Of a stretch of 19,671 nt of DNA, positions 14,302-19,671 are shown in pieces (positions within the stretch are counted from its first letter, which is position 1; each line of letters begins with the position of its first letter). The stretch lies in contig JANXDQ010000002.1 in the NCBI GenBank assembly GCA_025059415.1, positions 55,611 through 75,281 on the forward strand, read 5' to 3'. The translations under genes and the position numbers were made by a program. The notes below the pieces were generated by a model. It made no database searches and was not told the DNA's origin. It worked only from the letters and a program-made list of their open reading frames with translations. The stretch is from Aigarchaeota archaeon (GTDB lineage: Archaea > Thermoproteota > Nitrososphaeria_A > Caldarchaeales > Wolframiiraptoraceae).

Positions 14302-15174
14302 ATGCGCGTTCGCGGCGGATCTCGGGGAGCAATCGAGAAGACGAGGGCGTTGATAGCCTTGACGAGGCCGCCGAACGCCATCATGATGTTCATCGCCATC
14401 CTCTCCGGGATACTTCTCTCAGATAACAAGGTCTTTCAGATGGAAAAGCTCCTCCTCTCCTTCGTAACGGCCTATGGCCTCTGCGGCAGCTCCATGGGAT
14501 TCAACGACTACTTCGACAGGGAGGTGGATAAAGTGAATGCGCCGTGGAGGCCAATTCCCGCCGGCATAATCTCGGAATCTGACGCCATCTTGACTTCATC
14601 CATCTTGGCATCCGTGGGGATGCTCTCAGCCGCAGCCACCTCGATGCACTGCTTCGTCATCGCGGTAATCGCTTTCATTTCCGCATTCACCTATAATGCT
14701 CAATTCAAGAAGATGGGCTTCGTGGGGAATAACATTGTCAGCGCGATTGTCGTGGCGCCGTTCATTTACGGCTCAGTTCTATCCGACGGCTACATCTCCC
14801 AAAGGCTCATCACATTCATCCTACCAGTATATCTCTCGAATCTCGGTAGGGAGGTGATAAAGGGCATCTCGGACATTGAGGGAGATGCACTCCGGGGGGT
14901 TAGATCTGTGGCGAGAATGAGGGGCGAGGTGATCGCCGCAAGGCTCGGAGCAATATTCTATTTGGCCGCGGTCTCCATCAGCCCACTCCCATATATCTTC
15001 GGCCTCGTGAACTGGAGTTATGTCCCCATAGTCTTAATCGCCGACGCAGGGTTCATACACTGCGCCATCAGCATAACCCGATCCCCAACTAAGGAAAACT
15101 CGCTCAGGGTGAAAAATTGGACGCTCTTGTGGATGTTGATAGCCTTGATCGCGTTCATCGCCGGCTCACTTTAA
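14302..15174 (+). CDS. UbiA-family prenyltransferase, probable geranylgeranylglycerol-phosphate geranylgeranyltransferase
   Basis: The 290-residue integral membrane enzyme belongs to the UbiA superfamily. The first aspartate motif is NDYFDREVD (68-76), followed by NAPWRPIPAG (79-88); the second is GREVIKGISDIEGD (182-195). These match digeranylgeranylglyceryl phosphate synthase, which attaches the second geranylgeranyl chain in archaeal membrane lipid synthesis. Eight or nine hydrophobic segments are visible between about 25 and 290, as in the family. Residues 10-16 are basic, consistent with a cytoplasmic N-terminus. A related quinone or chlorin prenyltransferase is possible, but the PWRPIPAG segment favours the lipid enzyme. 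A 46-bp gap separates it from the aminotransferase gene, which has its own promoter. Confidence 0.85.
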   Translation: MRVRGGSRGAIEKTRALIALTRPPNAIMMFIAILSGILLSDNKVFQMEKLLLSFVTAYGLCGSSMGFNDYFDREVDKVNAPWRPIPAGIISESDAILTSSILASVGMLSAAATSMHCFVIAVIAFISAFTYNAQFKKMGFVGNNIVSAIVVAPFIYGSVLSDGYISQRLITFILPVYLSNLGREVIKGISDIEGDALRGVRSVARMRGEVIAARLGAIFYLAAVSISPLPYIFGLVNWSYVPIVLIADAGFIHCAISITRSPTKENSLRVKNWTLLWMLIALIAFIAGSL

Positions 15175-15187
15175 ATCTGGAGGAAAC

Positions 15188-15196
15188 ATATTTTAT
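15188..15196 (+). promoter_or_regulatory. TATA-like box for the DegT-family aminotransferase
   Basis: ATATTTTAT is centred 29 bp before ATG 15221, which supports that codon over the upstream TTG 15200 as the start and suggests a leaderless transcript. Confidence 0.5.
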
Positions 15197-15220
15197 CCAT
15201 TGAATGCGTGTTCACGGCAG

Positions 15221-16399
15221 ATGGCTGAGGACTTACCCGCGATACTGGGAGGGGAACCCGTCAGGAAGACACCATATCCATCATGGCCAATCTATGATCA
15301 AAGGGAAGAGGATCTGATACTGGAAGCGTTAAGAAGTGGGAGATGGAGCGTTGGAGGGAGATTCCAAGATGAATTTGAAAGGCGGTTCGCGGAATTCCAG
15401 GAGGCCAAACACGCGCTTCTATGCGCGAGTGGGACCGCCGCGTTGAAGATAGCGTTGAAGGCCATGGGACTGAGGCCGGGTGACCGCGTCATAGTACCAG
15501 CGTACACCTTCATAGCGACAGCGACATCGGCAATAGACCTGGGTCTCGAGATCGCATACGCCGACATAGACCCGGGCTCCTACACCATCGACCCCGAAAA
15601 TGTGAGGAAGCTGGCTGACGGGAAGACGAGGGCGGTGATACCTGTCCACATCGCCGGGAGGCCCGCGGACATGGATGCTTTAGTGGAGATAGCTGAGGAG
15701 AGGGATTTGATGATCTTGGAGGACGCCGCCCAGGCGCATGGCGCGGAGTGGAGGGGGAGGAGGGTTGGGGCGATAGGGGACGCCGGGGCCTTCAGCTTCT
15801 ATCAATCGAAGAACATCACGTGTGGGGAGGGCGGGGCGATCACGACGAACAGCGACGAACTGGCCGAGGCGGTCTGGTCTCTGAGGAACGTCGGGAGGCC
15901 GAGAACCGGGCCGTGGTACGAGCATGGGGTCTATGGATGGAACTACAGGATGACGGAGTTCCAGGCGGCGGTCCTCATAGCCCAACTGGAGAGGGCGCCG
16001 AAGTTGATGGAGTTGAGGGATCGCGGCGCGTGGAAGCTCGACAAACTGCTCTCCGAGATAGATGGGGTTGAGCCCTTGAAGCCGGATAAGCGCGTGACTA
16101 GGCACGCATACCACCTCTACATCTTCAAATACGATCCGAGTGGTTTCTCAAACCTCTCAAAGGACAGATTCGTGGAGGCGCTTAGGGCAGAGGGGATACC
16201 GTGCAACGCCGGATATAGACCCCTGTACAGCTACTCATTCCTCCCACCAAGCAAACCACTCCCAAACACCGAGAAGGCGTCAAAGATAGAGGCCGTGTGG
16301 ATTCCCCAAAACGTCCTCCTCGCCGAGGAAAAAGACCTAGAAGACATTCAAAGAGCCATAGAGAAGATAAAGAAAAACGCTCACAAAATACCTAAATAA
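15221..16399 (+). CDS. DegT/DnrJ/EryC1/StrS family PLP-dependent aminotransferase
   Basis: The 392-residue enzyme is a fold-type I sugar or cyclitol aminotransferase. AILGGEPVRK (7-16) at the N-terminus is typical of the scyllo-inosose/AHBA-synthase branch. GTAALKIAL (71-79) contacts the cofactor phosphate; LEDAAQAHGA (166-175) provides Asp168 and Gln171; FSFYQSKNITCGEGG (191-205) provides the Schiff-base Lys197. Length and motif order are normal, so it is probably active. It likely makes an amino sugar or aminocyclitol, but the substrate cannot be read from the sequence. No glycosyltransferase or sugar nucleotide gene is beside it, which weakens any surface-glycan assignment. ATG 15221 is chosen from the promoter spacing. 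Confidence 0.9.
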   Translation: MAEDLPAILGGEPVRKTPYPSWPIYDQREEDLILEALRSGRWSVGGRFQDEFERRFAEFQEAKHALLCASGTAALKIALKAMGLRPGDRVIVPAYTFIATATSAIDLGLEIAYADIDPGSYTIDPENVRKLADGKTRAVIPVHIAGRPADMDALVEIAEERDLMILEDAAQAHGAEWRGRRVGAIGDAGAFSFYQSKNITCGEGGAITTNSDELAEAVWSLRNVGRPRTGPWYEHGVYGWNYRMTEFQAAVLIAQLERAPKLMELRDRGAWKLDKLLSEIDGVEPLKPDKRVTRHAYHLYIFKYDPSGFSNLSKDRFVEALRAEGIPCNAGYRPLYSYSFLPPSKPLPNTEKASKIEAVWIPQNVLLAEEKDLEDIQRAIEKIKKNAHKIPK

Positions 16400-16435
16400 C
16401 GTTTATGTAGAGAACAAGGAAATAGGAGATAAAGA

Positions 16436-16520
16436 GCGGGGGTAGCCAAGCCTGGTCAAAGGCGCAGGACTGAGGCTCCTGTCCCGTAGGGGTTCGTGGG
16501 TTCGAATCCCACCCCCCGCA
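16436..16520 (+). tRNA. tRNA-Leu (anticodon GAG)
   Basis: The 85-nt class II tRNA folds fully. The acceptor stem GCGGGGG pairs with CCCCCGC, with discriminator A73 at 16520. The D arm is GCC...GGC (16445-16463), the anticodon stem CAGGA/TCCTG (16465-16469 and 16477-16481), and the loop CTGAGGC with anticodon GAG at 16472-16474. The long variable arm pairs CCC with GGG, and the T arm is GTGGG-TTCGAAT-CCCAC. No intron is present and CCA is not encoded. An AT-rich stretch with TTTATG (16401-16406) lies at promoter distance upstream. Confidence 0.97.
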
Positions 16521-16600
16521 TTTCTTCATGAATTGATCATGGCGATGAGGGGGACGTGAAGGTTTATTTGCTATATGATCACCGTTACTGGTGATTTGAA

Positions 16601-18034
16601 TTGATTAACTTCGAAGTTAAAAACGATGAGGGATCTGCTCTGGACGATATTGATGAGACTGTCAGAATGTTGGTGAAGCATATCAGCTGGGGTAGGGTCG
16701 ACGAGGCCGTTAAAATTCTTGAAAACCTTGAACCACCAAAGATCGCGGACGTTATCCTTAGGCTGAATAGTGAGCAGAGGAGGAAGCTGTTCGCCTCATC
16801 GGATCTCGGCAATGTTGCGCCAATTTTAGCACGCCTACCCGATGAAATAATCTATGAAATCACCTTGATCAAGGGTATTGATGATACCGCCAGGACTCTA
16901 TCTAGGCTTCCCGTGGACGAAGTCGCCGACATATTATACAAGCTTCCACCTAAAGTCAAGATCGAGCTTTTGAGGGTGCTTCCAGCCGAGCTCTCACATG
17001 AAGTTACGAGGGTTATGAAATTTCCTCCCGAAAGCGTCGGAGGAATAATGAGTATTCAGATCCCGGTCTTTGAACAGAATTTAACGGTCGGCGAGGCTCT
17101 CGACATCTACACTCAAAAAATGTGGCTAGGTCTCTATGACAAACACAACTGCGTGTATATCGTCGACGAAAACAGGAGGCTCATCGGATGCATCGACGTG
17201 AAGACGTTCTTGACGAAAAAGAGGGATCTCAAACTCGCAGATTGCGGGGAGAAAGTCAGGGTTTACGTTGATCCATTTAGCGACAGGGAGAAGGCGGCGC
17301 GGCTAGCCATAGACCACGACGTCGTCGAGATCCCGGTTGTGGATTTTGATGGGAGATTTTTAGGAGTAGTTTCACTAGACGACCTATTGGATGTATTGGT
17401 TAGCGAGTATTCGGAGGACCTACTTAAGTATGGAGGTTTCGTGGAAGCGGTGAAGGGCAGCTATATAACAACACCCCCCTACAAACTTGCCATCCGAAGG
17501 ATACCAATGCTGGTTTACCTCTACCTCATCAACATGATTACGGGGGGAATAGTGGCGACGTTCGAAAATTTAATTCAGAGAATTGCCTTGCTCGCGGCGT
17601 TTATGCCCTTACTCGCCGATAATTCGGGAAATATAGGATCTCAGGCTTCGGCGATGATTCTTAGAGGCATAGTTACGGGTGAGATTAGACTTTCAAAGAG
17701 CGATATGATCAAGATCTTGATGAAAGAATTTGCGACTACAACGATCATGATAATCTTTTTAGCGCCACTTTCATTCGCGATAGGGTTCGCTACATCGTAC
17801 ATAGCCACATGGAACGTCCTTTACTCACTTAAGATAGCTACAATCGTGGCGGCGGCGTTAATAGCATCTTGCTATGTTTCTGATATCGTAGGCACATTTC
17901 TCCCAATAATTCTAGCCAAGATAAGGATAGACCCTGCAGCAGCATCAGCGCCACTCGTAACAAGTATAGGTGACGTAACCGCGGTAACGGTGTATTTCTC
18001 CATAGCCTCGGCGTTATTTAAGGCATCAACCTAG
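16601..18034 (+). CDS. mgtE: MgtE-type magnesium channel/transporter
   Basis: The 477-residue protein is a magnesium uptake channel gated by cytosolic magnesium. Residues 20-140 form the helical N domain of MgtE repeats (RLPVDEVADILYKLPP). Two CBS domains follow at about 150-275 (VYIVDENRRLIGCIDVKTFL; EIPVVDFDGRFLGVVSLDDLL). Five membrane helices occupy about 290-475. The pore motif PLLADNSGNIGSQ and the final DPAAASAPLVTSIGDVTAVT, including the magnesium-binding Asp, are kept. The start is TTG 16601 with GGTGAT five or six bases before it. It stands alone between tRNA-Leu and a non-coding gap. Length is typical. Confidence 0.95.
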   Translation: MINFEVKNDEGSALDDIDETVRMLVKHISWGRVDEAVKILENLEPPKIADVILRLNSEQRRKLFASSDLGNVAPILARLPDEIIYEITLIKGIDDTARTLSRLPVDEVADILYKLPPKVKIELLRVLPAELSHEVTRVMKFPPESVGGIMSIQIPVFEQNLTVGEALDIYTQKMWLGLYDKHNCVYIVDENRRLIGCIDVKTFLTKKRDLKLADCGEKVRVYVDPFSDREKAARLAIDHDVVEIPVVDFDGRFLGVVSLDDLLDVLVSEYSEDLLKYGGFVEAVKGSYITTPPYKLAIRRIPMLVYLYLINMITGGIVATFENLIQRIALLAAFMPLLADNSGNIGSQASAMILRGIVTGEIRLSKSDMIKILMKEFATTTIMIIFLAPLSFAIGFATSYIATWNVLYSLKIATIVAAALIASCYVSDIVGTFLPIILAKIRIDPAAASAPLVTSIGDVTAVTVYFSIASALFKAST

Positions 18035-18340
18035 AAGTACTCGGCAAGTGGAATTAGAGCAGCAAGTTTTGACCCATCATTGCATCATTTTTCAAATCAA
18101 GATCAATGTCTGAAAATGACTTTGAGCCGGGAAAATTTTCCGAGCATCTAGTTTATCAGAATTGCCAAGCCACAATGAGCCCATGCCATTCTATTCCATC
18201 CCTGTAAATTCTCCTTTTTCGTTATCGCCCCGTAAAATCTTGTGGTGCTCGCTAAATCGGGAAAGCTGCTAAGTCGAGGCTAATGTTTTTATGACTTCTA
18301 GAAAACTTTTTGGCTCCATTCTTAATTGTAATGCTGGGGA
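18035..18340 (+). other. 306-bp non-coding gap between converging genes
   Basis: I see no supported gene on either strand. It contains a perfect 12-bp palindrome, GGAAAATTTTCC, at about 18130-18141, which could be a protein-binding site or a weak hairpin in the 3' region of mgtE. Several T-rich runs could end transcription from either side. The composition is more AT-rich than the upstream blocks. Confidence 0.5.
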
Positions 18341-19191
18341 TTATGATTTAAGGTATTTCTTCGCCATTTGTTTGAGGAATTTGAGGCCTTCTTCCGCTAT
18401 TGCGTCGGCGCTTGGAGCGATCTTACGCCAAATCGCAGTCGATGCCGCGAGCTTTTCCATTTCAGGTGTAAAAGATTCTACGCCGAGCCATCTATCATAG
18501 TTTACTTCGGAGAGTGCTTGGAAGACCTCGCCCCAATTGACGTGGCCGGTTCCAGGTATTCCCCTATCGTTTTCACAGCAGTGCATGTGATTAAGGATTT
18601 TTCCAGCCATCTTTATTGGATCATAGAAGTTCTTTTCCTCGATATTCATGTGGAAGGTGTCTAGGTGTATTTTTATGTTGGGTTCACCAACTTCTTTGGC
18701 CAGCTTTACCGCGTCCTCCGCGGTGTTCAGGAAGTATGTCTCAAATCTGTTAACCGGCTCGATACCTAGGCTTATCTCATAGCCATGAGCATATCTACAT
18801 ATCTCCCTCAAGGCCTCCATACTTCTCCTCCACTCCTCGGGTGTCCTGCTTCCCCCAAATATCTTGCCCCAGGCAACATAGATCACACCATTTATAGCAT
18901 CTCCCCCGAGCTGTGAAACCACATCAGCACACCGTTTCATAAACTCTATACCGTTTCTCCTAGTCCTCTCGTCATCACTCGTGATATCATATTCCGATGG
19001 GGCCTTAGAGAACCTAGAAATTCTACTTCATGCTTCTTCAGCTCCCTTTTCGTAGCCTCCACATCTATGAGGTCGAGCTTCCATTAAGGGAACCTCCACC
19101 CAGTCGAATCCAATTTTTGCCTTCTCTATGAGGCTAATTGCCGATTTGTCAAATCGTTCAGTCCAGAGAAAGAGGCACAAAACTTAACCAT
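18341..19191 (-). pseudogene. Sugar epimerase/isomerase (tagatose/psicose 3-epimerase family) with three frameshifts
   Basis: The C-terminal 199 residues are open from ATG 18940 and carry the four metal ligands of this TIM-barrel family: Glu61 (GIEPVNRFE), Asp94 (HLDTFHMN), His120 (NHMHCCEND) and Glu155 (GVESF), numbered from that Met. Homologous sequence continues upstream but in three further pieces: MVKF from ATG 19191; then CLFLWTERFDK...GFDWVEVPLMEA; then LIDVEATKRELKKHEVEFLG; then the main frame from SKAPSEYDITSDD. The shifts fall at an A4 run (19179-19182; T4 on the coding strand), at about 19071-19084, and at about 19010-19016. Correcting them (one base added, one removed, one added) gives exactly 852 bases, 283 codons plus stop, the family's normal size. 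It is either a recent pseudogene or a patch of indel errors. The substrate is not determinable. Confidence 0.82.
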
Positions 19192-19268
19192 AGAACGTCG
19201 TATATTCAACTTGGTGGCCGATAACCATATATTTCGTCGGAGAATGCCGGATCGGCGAAGGCGCTGAG

Positions 19269-19314
19269 GAAATGCTCAAAGCATTTCTCGCCGAAAAATC
19301 TTAAGGGAAATGCT
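19269..19314. repeat. Inverted and direct GAAATGCT repeats before the ThyX-like gene
   Basis: GAAATGCT (19269-19276) and its complement AGCATTTC (19280-19287) form a perfect eight-base inverted repeat around CAA. A third copy, GAAATGCT (19307-19314), runs directly into a TATA-like CTATAATTTT (19313-19322), about 38 bp before the ThyX-like ATG. The layout resembles an operator with a half-site touching the promoter. Confidence 0.6.
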
Positions 19315-19354
19315 ATAATTTTGCGGGAGATTGATTCGGCGGGGATTAGGGCGG

Positions 19355-19671
19355 ATGTTCAGGGTGGAAGATGTTGAGGTTAAGCTTCTAAGTTTCGGCC
19401 CCTCTGCCGAAGTCGAAAGATATGGAGAGAAGGTTTTCCTTGATCCCGACTTATTGATAGCCCTTGAGGGCATTGGGACCACTCGCGGGGTTAATTTGGG
19501 TGAGAGGTTTAAGGAGCTAATTGAGGGTGGAAAGGATCTCTCGAAGCTCGCGTCGGACTTTCACCGAGAATCAACTCGGAGGGGCCATTCATCGCTAACC
19601 ACCTCATTAACGCTCCAGTTCGAGGTGATCAGATGTAGTAGGGTCGCCTCCCTACTCTTAGTCTCCCCGAT
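19355..19671 (+). CDS. Divergent ThyX (FAD-dependent thymidylate synthase) homologue, N-terminal part
   Basis: The first 105 residues are visible and the gene runs off the right edge. The segment RRGHSSLTTSLTLQFEVIRC (about 74-93), continuing SRVASLLLVSP, aligns by eye with the ThyX block in which a GH is followed by an EH, an FTF strand, an SR, and then RHR. Here the EH is Thr-Ser and the RHR position reads LVSP, so the signature that holds FAD and dUMP is lost in this copy. The N-terminal VEVKLLSFGP is also compatible with the family start. ATG 19355 is chosen, with AGGGCGG directly before it. True thymidylate synthase activity is therefore doubtful; it may be a paralogue with another role. 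Confidence 0.6.
   Translation, partial: MFRVEDVEVKLLSFGPSAEVERYGEKVFLDPDLLIALEGIGTTRGVNLGERFKELIEGGKDLSKLASDFHRESTRRGHSSLTTSLTLQFEVIRCSRVASLLLVSP

Noticed and set aside
16436..16520. tRNA-Leu as an integration site for a mobile element, given the more AT-rich sequence to its right.
   Set aside because: No second copy of the tRNA 3' end, no integrase and no mobile gene were seen in the window; MgtE is an ordinary chromosomal gene.
18180..18215. Single stretch resembling a crenarchaeal CRISPR repeat (CCATTCTATTCCATCCCTG).
   Set aside because: It occurs once; there is no second copy, spacer pattern or cas gene.

Overview
The window is about 19.7 kb of gene-dense archaeal chromosome. Eukaryote-type ribosomal proteins (S28e, L24e, S6e, S24e, S27ae), aIF2 gamma, aIF5B, Rpo7 and Spt4, KEOPS proteins (Kae1, Bud32), archaeal lipid genes and AT-rich TATA-like boxes about 26-32 bp before start codons all point to Archaea. 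Frequent GTG/TTG starts, AGG/AGA arginine codons, separate Kae1 and Bud32, and a tRNA endonuclease subunit without its catalytic Tyr and His suggest a thermophilic TACK lineage (Crenarchaeota, Korarchaeota or Aigarchaeota-like). I cannot name the species.

Layout. (1) 1-1457: the start of type 2 IPP isomerase (minus) faces away from a MEMO family gene (plus). (2) 1529-5747: a plus-strand information block, rps28e-rpl24e-ndk-aIF2gamma-PIN-rpo7-spt4-GTP-dependent dephospho-CoA kinase, interrupted by a 317-bp gap before rpo7. (3) 5771-8516: a converging minus-strand block, aIF5B then rps6e, rps24e and rps27ae. (4) 8674-8784: a 36-codon single-pass membrane ORF, below usual annotation cutoffs. (5) 8791-12063: a MoaA-like radical SAM gene divergent from kae1-bud32-ITPase. 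(6) 12064-14226: pheS (minus) divergent from the non-catalytic EndA subunit (plus). (7) 14302-16399: a UbiA-family lipid prenyltransferase and a DegT-family aminotransferase. (8) 16436-18034: tRNA-Leu(GAG) and MgtE. (9) 18035-19671: a 306-bp non-coding gap, a sugar epimerase-family gene broken by three single-base shifts, and the start of a divergent ThyX homologue behind a set of GAAATGCT repeats.

The first two thirds join translation initiation, ribosome assembly, RNA polymerase stalk/elongation, tRNA t6A modification and tRNA splicing. They look like two classical archaeal super-operons (rps28e-rpl24e-ndk-infB and rps6e-aIF2gamma-PIN-rpo7-spt4-GPCK-rps24e-rps27ae) cut and rejoined in a new order.

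I see no defence system, CRISPR array, transposon or obviously new multi-gene system. The items most worth following up are the small membrane ORF, the divergent ThyX-like gene with its repeat cluster, the decayed epimerase, the catalytically dead EndA, and unusual residues in aIF2gamma, aIF5B and the MoaA-like protein.
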